Under the pieces are notes generated by a model. That model saw nothing but the letters and a program-made list of their open reading frames with translations, made no database searches and was not told where the DNA came from. This document shows, piece after piece, positions 15,626-23,057 of a stretch of DNA of 64,000 nt. Source of the DNA: Mycobacterium heidelbergense (GTDB lineage Bacteria; Actinomycetota; Actinomycetes; Mycobacteriales; Mycobacteriaceae); assembly GCF_010730745.1 (NCBI RefSeq), contig NZ_AP022615.1, forward strand, positions 3,286,001-3,350,000, given 5' to 3'. Each line of letters opens with the position of its first letter. Position 1 is the first letter of the stretch. The translations under genes were made by a program, and so were the position numbers.

Positions 15626-16642
15626 CTAGCGCGCCAGGACGTTCACCCCGGTCCGGAACGCGGCGGGCAACATCGCGCACGCCGGCACGATGGCGCGGCG
15701 GGCCACGCGCGGCGTGCTGGCGAGCACCAGCGCGCGGGTGAGCAGCCGGTAGTCGCGCGTAACCCGGTGCCACGCAGCCTCATACGACGACGGCGCGTCG
15801 TTGGCGATGGCGTCGACGGCCGCGGCCGCCTGCCTGACCGCGAGGCTGATGCCCTCGCCGGTCAGGGCGTCCTCGTACCCCGCCGCGTCGCCCACCAGCA
15901 GCACCCGTCCCGCCACGCGGCGAGAGACCACCTGACGCAGCGGCCCGCAGCCGCGGGCCTGCCCGCGGCGTGCGCCCTCCAGGTGTCGGGCCAGCCGTGG
16001 GAACCAGGCGAGGTCGGGCCGCCCGCCGGACAGGATCGCGACCCCAACCAGGTCCGGTTCCACCGGCGTCACGTACGCCTCACCCCAGCGGGACCAGTAC
16101 ACCTCGACGAACTCCGACCACGCCGGCACCGTGAAGTGCCACCGCACGCCGTGGCGCCGCGGCGTCCCGGCCGTCGCCTTGATGCCGACGGCGCGCCGCA
16201 CCGCCGAATGCAGCCCGTCGGCCGCCACCAACCACTTCGCGCGCACGCCCGCGGCCGTCACCCCGTGCGCGTCCTGCCGGACGTCGGTCACCCGCGCCCG
16301 GATCCATTCGGCGTCTTGCTCTTTCGCCCGCGCCGCCAGCGCGGCATGCAACGTGGTGCGTCGCACGCCCCTGCCCGGACCGGTGCGAAACCGCGCCTGC
16401 GCCCGACGGTGTTCGCTCACATAGGCGATGCCGTGAAAGGGCATGCCGGCCGGGTCCACGCCGAGCGACGCCAGCTCGGCGAGCCCGCCGGGCATCAGCC
16501 CCTCGCCGCACGCCTTGTCGATGGGGCCCTCGCGCGGCTCGGCCACGATCACCGAAAGCCCATGCCTGCGAGCGTGTAACGCCGTGGCGAGGCCCCCGGG
16601 CCCGCCGCCCACGACCAGCAGATCGGTGTCGTAGTCGGTCAT
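15626..16642 (-). CDS. FAD-dependent oxidoreductase (SrsC-like hydroxylase / geranylgeranyl-reductase fold)
   Basis: 338 residues from ATG 16642, overlapping the methyltransferase stop by 4 nt. The N-terminal FAD motif is LLVVGGGPGGLATALHA, and the second FAD motif is VLLVGDAAGYEDALTGEGI. As third gene after a type III polyketide synthase and an ICMT-like methyltransferase, it corresponds in order and type to SrsC of Streptomyces griseus, which hydroxylates the alkylresorcinol ring. I infer hydroxylation or oxidation of a phenolic lipid. Confidence 0.82.
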   Translation of the reverse strand: MTDYDTDLLVVGGGPGGLATALHARRHGLSVIVAEPREGPIDKACGEGLMPGGLAELASLGVDPAGMPFHGIAYVSEHRRAQARFRTGPGRGVRRTTLHAALAARAKEQDAEWIRARVTDVRQDAHGVTAAGVRAKWLVAADGLHSAVRRAVGIKATAGTPRRHGVRWHFTVPAWSEFVEVYWSRWGEAYVTPVEPDLVGVAILSGGRPDLAWFPRLARHLEGARRGQARGCGPLRQVVSRRVAGRVLLVGDAAGYEDALTGEGISLAVRQAAAAVDAIANDAPSSYEAAWHRVTRDYRLLTRALVLASTPRVARRAIVPACAMLPAAFRTGVNVLAR

Positions 16643-17139
16643 GTGTAGCCCAAGGCCGAGTTCTCCACCCGCAGCCGCGCCCTCAGCACGAACGCATTGG
16701 CTAGCGTGAAAGCGACCGCGGTCAGCCACGCGGTGTGCACGAGCGGCAGCGCCAATCCTTCGGCCACCACAGCAACATAGTTCGGATGGTGCAGCCAGCG
16801 GTAGGGGCCCTCTCGCACCAACGGCGCGTCGGGCAACACGATCACCCGGGTGTTCCACCGTCGGCCCAGCGTCGTGATGCACCACCAGCGCAGCCCTTGG
16901 CTGAGCGCCACGACGGCCAGCATCGGCCAGCCGAGCCAGCCGATGAAGGGCCGGTGCAGCGCCCACGGTTCGACCAAGCAGCCGACGAGCAGCGCGGCGT
17001 GGATGACGACCATCACGGCGTAGTGCGGGCGGCCGAACTCCTTGGCGCCCTGGGCAAAAGACCATTCGGCGTTTCGCTTGGATACCACCAGCTCCAACAG
17101 GCGCTCGATGGCGACCGCCAGGATCAGCAGGTAATACAT
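16639..17139 (-). CDS. Isoprenylcysteine-carboxyl-methyltransferase-like membrane enzyme (SrsB/BpsB-like)
   Basis: 166 residues with four to five hydrophobic segments. The C-terminal ICMT signature is RWWCITTLGRRWNTRV followed by GPYRWLHHPNYVAVV. Homologues beside type III polyketide synthases (SrsB in Streptomyces griseus, BpsB in Bacillus subtilis) O-methylate alkylresorcinols or alkylpyrones. It lies 18 nt after the synthase and is coupled to the flavoprotein gene. Confidence 0.85.
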   Translation of the reverse strand: MYYLLILAVAIERLLELVVSKRNAEWSFAQGAKEFGRPHYAVMVVIHAALLVGCLVEPWALHRPFIGWLGWPMLAVVALSQGLRWWCITTLGRRWNTRVIVLPDAPLVREGPYRWLHHPNYVAVVAEGLALPLVHTAWLTAVAFTLANAFVLRARLRVENSALGYT

Positions 17140-17157
17140 GGCTACAGTCTCTACCAG

Positions 17158-18246
17158 CTACCAGGCCAGCAGCACCAGCTCGGAGCAGAAGGCCGGGCCC
17201 ATCGCGACCATCAGCCCCACCGAACCCGGTGTTGGCGGATCGGCCATGTTGGCCCGAAGCACATCCAGCACCGACACCGACGACAGGTTTCCGTTGTTGC
17301 GCAACGAGTTTCGGGTGTACTCAAGCGCGTCGCCGGGCAGATCCAACACCTGCTCGACCGCCTCGATCACCCGGGGCCCGCCGGGGTGGCAAACCCAGGT
17401 CGAAACGTCTTGCGGGGCCAGTCCGTGGTCGGCGAGGAATCTGCGGACGTCTTCGCCCAGGTACTTCTCGGTGATGGTGGCGACGTCGACCGACAGGACG
17501 ATCCGAAAGCCGTCGCCGCCGATCTTCCAGCCCATGACTTCTTCGGTGTCCGGATAGATCCGGCTCCGGGTCGCCAGCACCCGTGGGCCTTTGGCGGGGT
17601 GGTCGGCGCCCTTGGCGATGACGGCCGCGGCGCCGTCACCGAAAAGGCTGGTGGCGACCAGGTTTGCCACCGAGTTGTCGTTGCGCTGAATGGTCAGCGA
17701 GCACAGTTCGACGGCCAGCAGCGCCGCGACCTGGTCGGGAAAGGCCCGCAGGTAGTCGTGCATGCGGGCCACCCCGGCCGCGCCGGCCACACAGCCCAGC
17801 CCGAACAACGGGATGCGTTTGACGTCCTGGCGCAGCCCGACCCGTGCCGCCAGCCGCGCCTCCAGCGTCGGCACGGCGAGCCCGGTGACCGTCGTCGAAA
17901 ACACGATGTCGACCTCCGACGGCTTGACCTTTGCCTGGTCCAGCGCGGCGAGCAGCGCCTGCTCGGCCAGGTCGAGGGCGACCTCGACGTAGGCGTCGTT
18001 GGCCTCGGTGAAGCCGCTCAGCGTGCCGTATTCCGACAGCGGCAGCGCGGTATTGCGGAACTCGACCCCGCTGCTGAGAGCGAACCGCCGAAACTCCGGC
18101 CCGGCGAAGTCGGTCAGCGCCGCGACGGCTTCGTCCTGGGTGTATCGGTTTGGCGGGAATGTCACGGCAATGCCCGCGACGGACGGATTAGTTGATGGTG
18201 CTTTCGTGCTCACGCACGTGGAGCTGCCCCCGATGATCTCCTCCAT
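17158..18246 (-). CDS. Type III polyketide synthase (chalcone-synthase family)
   Basis: 362 residues if ATG 18246 is used; GTG 18213 is an alternative and neither has an ideal ribosome binding site. The catalytic triad is Cys152 in FGLGCVAGAAG, His287 in WVCHPGGP and Asn320 in NNGNLSS. The enzyme should extend a long-chain acyl starter with malonyl-CoA to an alkylresorcinol or alkylpyrone. Family members in M. tuberculosis are Pks10, Pks11 and Pks18. First gene of an srsABC-like operon; the 66-bp gap to the divergent Rossmann gene holds the promoters. Confidence 0.92.
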   Translation of the reverse strand: MEEIIGGSSTCVSTKAPSTNPSVAGIAVTFPPNRYTQDEAVAALTDFAGPEFRRFALSSGVEFRNTALPLSEYGTLSGFTEANDAYVEVALDLAEQALLAALDQAKVKPSEVDIVFSTTVTGLAVPTLEARLAARVGLRQDVKRIPLFGLGCVAGAAGVARMHDYLRAFPDQVAALLAVELCSLTIQRNDNSVANLVATSLFGDGAAAVIAKGADHPAKGPRVLATRSRIYPDTEEVMGWKIGGDGFRIVLSVDVATITEKYLGEDVRRFLADHGLAPQDVSTWVCHPGGPRVIEAVEQVLDLPGDALEYTRNSLRNNGNLSSVSVLDVLRANMADPPTPGSVGLMVAMGPAFCSELVLLAW

Positions 18247-18300
18247 ACCCGGGTCACGATGCCGCCGACCCGCCGGTTCAAACGCGCATCGTCGGCGGGC

Positions 18301-18306
18301 TAGTGT
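18301..18306 (+). promoter_or_regulatory. Leaderless-type -10 element
   Basis: TAGTGT followed by six bases and the ATG at 18313. This spacing predicts a transcript starting at the initiation codon. Confidence 0.5.
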
Positions 18307-18312
18307 CGGGGT

Positions 18313-19458
18313 ATGCGGGTCCTCGTCACCGGCGCCACCGGTTATGTGGGATCGCGGCTGGTTACGACGCTGCTGGAAAACCAGCACCAGGTGGTCGCCG
18401 CGACCCGAAACCCGAAGCGTCTCAAGCGCTTAGGCTGGTTCGACGACGTCACGCCGGTCACCCTCGACGCCTCCGATCCCGGCTCGGTGCGGGCAGCGAT
18501 GGACGCCGCGGGACCGGTCGACGTGGTCTATTACCTGGTGCACGCGATCGGCCAGCGCGGCTTTCGCGACGCCGACAGGGCCGCGGCCGCGAACGTGGCC
18601 GCGGCGGCCAGGGACGCCGGCGTGCGACGCATCGTGTACCTGGGCGGTTTCGTGCCCGCCGACGAGGCGCTGTCCGAGCACCTGGCCAGCCGCGCCGAGG
18701 TGGCCGACGCCTTGACGGTCGAGGGCGGCCCGGAGCTGGTCTGGCTGGGCGCGGCGATGATCATCGGCGCCGGGTCGACGTCGTTCGAGATGATGCGCTA
18801 CGTGGGGGATCGGTTCCCGCTCATGCCGATACCGAACTGGATGGACAACCCGATCGACCCCATCTCCATCCGCGACGTGCTGCACTATCTCGTCGCCGCC
18901 GCCGACGCGGCACAGGTTCCCGCGGGCGCCTACGACATCTGCGGCCCCGACACCGCGTCCTATCGGGAGCTGCTGCGAACGTATGCGCGCATATCCGGCA
19001 GGTGGCATGCGACCCTGCCGGTCGGCAGGGTCGACACCACGGTCGCGTCGCTGATCACCGGGGTCGCGCTGCCCGTGCCGCCGCGACTGGCGGGAGACCT
19101 GGTGGAGTCGTTGGACCATCCGATGGTGGCCTCCGCCACCGGCCTGCGAGATCGGGTGCCCGACCCGCCCGGCGGGCTGCTCGCCGTCGACGAGGCCATC
19201 GCCCTGGCCCTGGCCGATCGGTCGAAACAGCCCCTGCCCGTCAACGCCCTGGCCGACCCCCACCATCTCGCCGACACCGATCCCGCGTGGGCCGGCGGGG
19301 ACGCGCTGCGCATCCGGCGGCTCACCCGGGCCGTGACGCCACCCCTCGCGCGCCCCACCCTACGGCTGGTCAACGTCGTCCCCGGACCGCTCGCCGGAGC
19401 GCTTCGAACCGCCCTGGACATCCTGATCACCCTCACTCCGAAAGTGCATCCCGCATGA
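18313..19458 (+). CDS. NAD(P)-binding Rossmann (atypical SDR/NmrA-like) protein
   Basis: 381 residues from ATG 18313. TGATGYVGSRL at the N-terminus is the dinucleotide motif; YYLVHAIGQ and VYLGGFVP follow in positions typical of atypical extended SDRs, without a clear YxxxK. The C-terminal 120 residues after the catalytic domain look like a substrate domain. It overlaps the CPBP gene by 4 nt and is divergent from the type III PKS operon. Substrate unknown. Confidence 0.75.
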   Translation: MRVLVTGATGYVGSRLVTTLLENQHQVVAATRNPKRLKRLGWFDDVTPVTLDASDPGSVRAAMDAAGPVDVVYYLVHAIGQRGFRDADRAAAANVAAAARDAGVRRIVYLGGFVPADEALSEHLASRAEVADALTVEGGPELVWLGAAMIIGAGSTSFEMMRYVGDRFPLMPIPNWMDNPIDPISIRDVLHYLVAAADAAQVPAGAYDICGPDTASYRELLRTYARISGRWHATLPVGRVDTTVASLITGVALPVPPRLAGDLVESLDHPMVASATGLRDRVPDPPGGLLAVDEAIALALADRSKQPLPVNALADPHHLADTDPAWAGGDALRIRRLTRAVTPPLARPTLRLVNVVPGPLAGALRTALDILITLTPKVHPA

Positions 19459-20177
19459 GCCAGCCCGCCACCCCCTACCGCGCCGGTGTGCTTTTCGAGC
19501 TGCGCCGTGCGATCACCAATATCGCTGTGCCGCATAATGAACCGCCCGGCGTCGTGCGGCGCCGACGCGTCGTCGTCGTGATCACGCTGGCGATCGGCGC
19601 TGCGGTGCTGGGGTTTTCGCTAAGGCGTACGCCGGGCGAGTCGAGCTTCTACTGGCTGACGCTGGCGCTGGCGGCCGTGTGGATCGCCGGTGCGTTCCTC
19701 TCGGGGCCGCTGCACCTGGGCGGCATCTGCTGGCGCGGCCGCAACCAGCGCCCGGTCATCACGGGGACGACGGTCGGGCTGCTGCTGGGTGGCGTCTTCG
19801 TGCTGGGCGGGCTGATCGCCAGGGACATCCCGGCCGTCTCGGGGTTGATCGCCCGGGTGCTGCAATTCGCCCATCAGGGATCGCTTTTGCCGATCGTGCT
19901 GATCATCATGGTCAACGCCATCGGCGAGGAGATGTTCTTCCGCGGCGCGCTCTATACGGCGCTGGGACGTCTTGCGCCCGTGGCGATTTCGACCGTCGTG
20001 TACACCTGCGCGACCATGGCCAGCGGGAACTTGATGCTCGGGTTCGCCGCGATCATCCTGGGGACGGTGTGCGCGCTGGAACGCCGGGCGAGCGGCGGAA
20101 TTCTGGCGCCCATGCTGACCCATCTGGTTTGGGGCCTGGTGATGGTGCTCGCTTTGCCGCCGGTGTTCGGGCTTTGA
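19455..20177 (+). CDS. CPBP-family intramembrane metalloprotease
   Basis: 240 residues from ATG 19455, translationally coupled (ATGA) to the Rossmann gene. About six to seven membrane segments. The CPBP/Abi motif GEEMFFRGALY carries the paired Glu and Arg, and a His follows in MLTHLVWGL. CPBP proteins are Rce1-like membrane proteases or scaffold proteins. The Rce1/ICMT pairing known from prenyl-protein processing is suggestive, as an ICMT-like gene lies nearby, but there it fits phenolic lipid synthesis better. Confidence 0.82.
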   Translation: MSQPATPYRAGVLFELRRAITNIAVPHNEPPGVVRRRRVVVVITLAIGAAVLGFSLRRTPGESSFYWLTLALAAVWIAGAFLSGPLHLGGICWRGRNQRPVITGTTVGLLLGGVFVLGGLIARDIPAVSGLIARVLQFAHQGSLLPIVLIIMVNAIGEEMFFRGALYTALGRLAPVAISTVVYTCATMASGNLMLGFAAIILGTVCALERRASGGILAPMLTHLVWGLVMVLALPPVFGL

Positions 20178-20636
20178 CGGCACGTTTTTGAGGTGGCCCG
20201 GGCACGCTGCGGGTTGCGCGCCCGGCCTGTGCGCGGTGGGCGACGGCCGCGCGTCAATCCCCATGTGTCACATCGGTCACTCGCCGGCCGGCATACAACG
20301 ATGTGCCCGCCTCACAGCGACAGCCCAACGCTTTTTGTCGCTGTGATGCGGGCAGCGAAGTATGTGCCCCCGAAGCCGAGACGCACGTGACACATGTGAC
20401 CACCACGACGTGTCCGCGGCGACACCGTCGCGGTTAACTCTATCTGAATGAGGCTGCACGCCAGCCCATTTCGCCCCGATCTGGCGATGCCCAAGGCCCC
20501 GCACCACCGAGCCGGCCAGCACCGTCACCGATTCCGGCGTCCGCCCACCTTAGGCGACCGGGGTGCGCGGCCGTCCCGAGCGGCTGCGAAGATGCGAACG
20601 GTACGGGCGTCAGAGCGGACGAAAGGTCGGTGCATC
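20178..20636. other. 459-bp intergenic region with a large imperfect palindrome
   Basis: No convincing gene. It separates the CPBP gene from mcr. The main structure is the in-register palindrome at 20262-20396, described separately. The mcr-proximal 200 bp is open in the mcr frame, but the residues do not resemble the conserved MCR N-terminus. Confidence 0.7.
20262..20396. repeat. 135-bp in-register imperfect palindrome
   Basis: The inner arms 20305-20321 and 20337-20353 pair over 17 bp with one mismatch around a 15-nt loop. The outer arms CATGTGTCAC (20262-20271) and GTGACACATG (20387-20396) pair perfectly. Both pairs share one centre (20329), with 33-nt middle arms that are only about 40 percent complementary. 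Function unknown. Confidence 0.8.
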
Positions 20637-21719
20637 GTGGCTGGACCACTGAAGGGGCTGCGCGTTGTCGAGTTGGCCGGCATCGGGCCCGGCCCGCATG
20701 CCGCGATGATCCTGGGGGACCTGGGAGCCGACGTGGTGCGCATCGACCGGCCATCAACCGGTCCCGGCGGCGCCGCCAAGGACGCCATGATGCGCAACCG
20801 GCGCATCGTGACGGCCGATCTCAAGTCCGACGAGGGCCGCGAACGTGTGCTCAAGCTCATCGCCAAGGCCGACGTGTTGATCGAGGGCTACCGCCCCGGC
20901 GTCACCGAACGGCTCGGCCTCGGCCCCGAGCAGTGCGCCGAGGTCAACGACCGGCTGGTCTACGCCCGGATGACGGGCTGGGGCCAAACCGGCCCGCGCA
21001 GCCAGCAAGCGGGCCACGACATCAACTACATCTCGCTGAACGGGATCCTGCACGCCATCGGCCGGGCGAACGAGCGGCCGGTGCCGCCGCTGAACCTGGT
21101 CGGTGACTTCGGCGGCGGCTCGATGTTCCTGCTGCTCGGCATCCTGGCCGCGCTGTGGGAGCGGCAGAGCTCCGGCAAGGGTCAGGTCGTCGACGCCGCG
21201 ATGGTCGACGGATCGAGCGTGCTGATCCAGATGATGTGGCAGATGCGCGCCTCCGGCATGTGGACCGACGTGCGGGGCACCAACATGCTCGACGGCGGCG
21301 CCCCCTACTACGACACCTACGAGTGCGCCGACGGCCGCTACGTCGCCGTCGGCGCCATCGAGCCACAGTTCTACGCCGCCATGCTGACCGGGCTGGGCCT
21401 GGACGGCGCCGACCTACCCGGACAAAACGACGTCAGCCGCTGGCCCGAACTGCGGGCCGTGCTGACCGAAAAGTTCGCCAGCCGCGACCGTGACCACTGG
21501 GCCAAGGTGTTCGCCGACTCCGACGCCTGCGTGACGCCGGTGCTGGCGTTCGGCGAGGTGCACACCGAGCCGCACATCACCGAGCGCAACACCTTCTACG
21601 AGGTGAACGGGGGCCTGCAGCCCCGGCCGGCCCCGCGGTTCTCCCGCACCGCCCCGGATACGCCCCGCCCGGCGGTGCCGGCGGCCGACATCGAAGCGAT
21701 ACTCAGGGACTGGGTATAG
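20637..21719 (+). CDS. mcr: Alpha-methylacyl-CoA racemase
   Basis: 360 residues from GTG 20637, chosen because VAGPLKGLRVVELAGIGPGP matches the N-terminus of M. tuberculosis MCR (Rv1143); longer frames begin in noncoding sequence. Family III CoA-transferase fold. The catalytic pair is His127 in GHDINYISLNG and Asp157 in GDFGGGSMF. It epimerises the C2 methyl group of (2R)/(2S)-methylacyl-CoA esters so that branched-chain and sterol side-chain acids can enter beta-oxidation. It lies 41 nt before the SDR, as in M. tuberculosis. Confidence 0.95.
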   Translation: MAGPLKGLRVVELAGIGPGPHAAMILGDLGADVVRIDRPSTGPGGAAKDAMMRNRRIVTADLKSDEGRERVLKLIAKADVLIEGYRPGVTERLGLGPEQCAEVNDRLVYARMTGWGQTGPRSQQAGHDINYISLNGILHAIGRANERPVPPLNLVGDFGGGSMFLLLGILAALWERQSSGKGQVVDAAMVDGSSVLIQMMWQMRASGMWTDVRGTNMLDGGAPYYDTYECADGRYVAVGAIEPQFYAAMLTGLGLDGADLPGQNDVSRWPELRAVLTEKFASRDRDHWAKVFADSDACVTPVLAFGEVHTEPHITERNTFYEVNGGLQPRPAPRFSRTAPDTPRPAVPAADIEAILRDWV

Positions 21720-21722
21720 TCC

Positions 21723-21738
21723 CCAACCAACTGGTTGG
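21723..21738. promoter_or_regulatory. Palindromic operator candidate upstream of the SDR
   Basis: CCAACCA, two bases, TGGTTGG: perfect 7-bp arms in the 41-bp gap between mcr and the SDR. This is typical of TetR-type operators near mycobacterial lipid genes. The cognate regulator is unknown. Confidence 0.6.
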
Positions 21739-21760
21739 CCGGACAACGGGAAGGATTCGC

Positions 21761-22522
21761 ATGGAGATCAAAGACGCCGTGGCCGTCGTCACCGGGGGAG
21801 CGTCGGGCCTCGGTCTGGCCACCACCAGGCGGCTGCTCGACGCCGGGGCGCAGGTGGTGGTCCTGGACCTGCGGAGCGAAGACGCGGTGCGCGAGCTCGG
21901 CGACCGCGCGCGCTTCGCGCAGGCCGACGTCACCGACGAGGCCGCCGTCGCCAGGGCGCTGGACACCGCGGAGTCGATGGGCCCGCTGCGCATCGTGGTC
22001 AACTGCGCCGGCACCGGCAACGCCATCCGGGTGCTGGGCCGCGACGGCGTCTTCCCGCTCGACGCGTTCCGCAAGATCGTCGAGATCAACCTGGTCGGCA
22101 CGTTCAACGTGCTGCGCCTGGCCGCCGAGCGGATCGCCAAGACCGAGCCCGTCGGGCCGCAGGGAGAAGAGCGCGGCGTCATCGTCAACACCGCCTCGGT
22201 GGCCGCCTTCGACGGCCAGATCGGTCAGGCCGCCTACTCGGCGTCCAAGGGCGGCGTGGTCGGCATGACGTTGCCGATCGCCCGCGACCTGGCCGACAAG
22301 GCCATTCGGGTGGTCACGATCGCGCCCGGCCTGTTCGACACGCCGCTGCTGGCGTCCCTGCCCGAGGAGGCCAGGGCGTCGCTGGGCAAGCAGGTGCCGC
22401 ACCCTTCGCGGCTGGGCAACCCGGACGAGTACGGGGCGCTTGCGGTGCACATCATCGAAAACCCGATGCTCAACGGGGAGGTCATCCGCCTGGACGGCGC
22501 CATCCGGATGGCGCCCCGCTGA
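21761..22522 (+). CDS. SDR, HSD17B10-like 3-hydroxyacyl-CoA dehydrogenase (Rv1144-like)
   Basis: 253 residues from ATG 21761 with AAGGA upstream. Motifs: TGGASGLG, NCAGTGNA, YSASK and the C-terminal VIRLDGAIRMAPR. The family includes type 10 hydroxysteroid/2-methyl-3-hydroxybutyryl-CoA dehydrogenase. Beside mcr it probably acts on branched acyl-CoA intermediates. It is followed directly by a strong hairpin. Confidence 0.9.
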   Translation: MEIKDAVAVVTGGASGLGLATTRRLLDAGAQVVVLDLRSEDAVRELGDRARFAQADVTDEAAVARALDTAESMGPLRIVVNCAGTGNAIRVLGRDGVFPLDAFRKIVEINLVGTFNVLRLAAERIAKTEPVGPQGEERGVIVNTASVAAFDGQIGQAAYSASKGGVVGMTLPIARDLADKAIRVVTIAPGLFDTPLLASLPEEARASLGKQVPHPSRLGNPDEYGALAVHIIENPMLNGEVIRLDGAIRMAPR

Positions 22523-22542
22523 GCGCTTGGACGGGACGAAAC

Positions 22543-22573
22543 GAAAGCCCCCCGCGAATCGCGGGGGGCTTTC
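22543..22573 (+). terminator. Strong GC-rich hairpin terminator
   Basis: A perfect 14-bp stem (GAAAGCCCCCCGCG / CGCGGGGGGCTTTC) with a 3-nt loop, 20 bp after the SDR stop. It has only a weak T-run, as is common in mycobacteria, and probably also ends the convergent small ORF. Confidence 0.85.
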
Positions 22574-22662
22574 GGCTTCAAAACGACATAAAAACTATCG
22601 GCGAAACCATCGACTGACGGCGGGTTCGGCCATGAGAAGCCGCGCAAGCACGCTCATGGCGG

Positions 22663-22800
22663 TCAGCTTGCCGTCTGCAGCGGGTGCCAGTCTTCCAGCT
22701 GCTCCGAGGTCTCGCCTTCCACCAGCATGTCGCCGTGGTAGAGGGCGTCAAAGTCAGCCTTGATGACGTCTGCACTCGAGTCGTCGATCCACATGCCCAT
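22663..22800 (-). CDS. Small acidic protein, 45 residues
   Basis: ATG 22800 opens a frame beginning MGMWIDDSSADVIKAD and ending EDWHPLQTAS. It is acidic with two Trp and no low-complexity bias, unlike typical shadow frames in this DNA. A GTG at 22815 preceded by AGAGG is an alternative start. No domain is recognised. It is convergent with the SDR and lies between the hairpin and the mmpL13 promoter. Confidence 0.6.
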   Translation of the reverse strand: MGMWIDDSSADVIKADFDALYHGDMLVEGETSEQLEDWHPLQTAS

Positions 22801-22970
22801 GAGCCTATGGGTCACCTCTAAGGAATCTTTGAGTCACGATTCGGAAAATGGTGGCAATTTACTGGCGGGTAGGTTCGCCGGGCGCCGAGGCCCGATGGCT
22901 CGTCCTGCCGCGCGAGTTTGGCCATGTTGAACCATCCGGCGGTCCGGTTCCGTATCTTGAGAAGGGTTGT

Positions 22971-23000
22971 TTGACGCCTGTCATTTAGCGTTGGTAAGTT
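22971..23000 (+). promoter_or_regulatory. Promoter of mmpL13
   Basis: TTGACG (22971-22976), 18 bp, TAAGTT (22995-23000), leaving a 5' leader of about 50 nt before ATG 23058. Confidence 0.6.
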
Positions 23001-23057
23001 ACCGCGGATAGGCAGCGGGCCAGCTGAGCTGGTGCCGGCGGTGGGAGGGACCGGAAC

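Noticed and set aside
18303..19454. N-terminal half of a 624-residue frame ending in the CPBP protein
   Set aside because: Arg/Gly-rich shadow of the Rossmann gene. The CPBP gene starts at ATG 19455 by ATGA overlap.
19455..20177. CPBP protease plus ICMT-like gene as a prenyl-protein processing (Rce1/ICMT) system
   Set aside because: The ICMT-like gene is coupled to a type III PKS and an FAD enzyme in the other orientation, which fits phenolic lipid methylation better, and no CaaX substrate is seen.
20448..20636. 63-residue N-terminal extension of MCR
   Set aside because: The conserved MCR N-terminus begins at GTG 20637, and the extension has no similarity and is basic.
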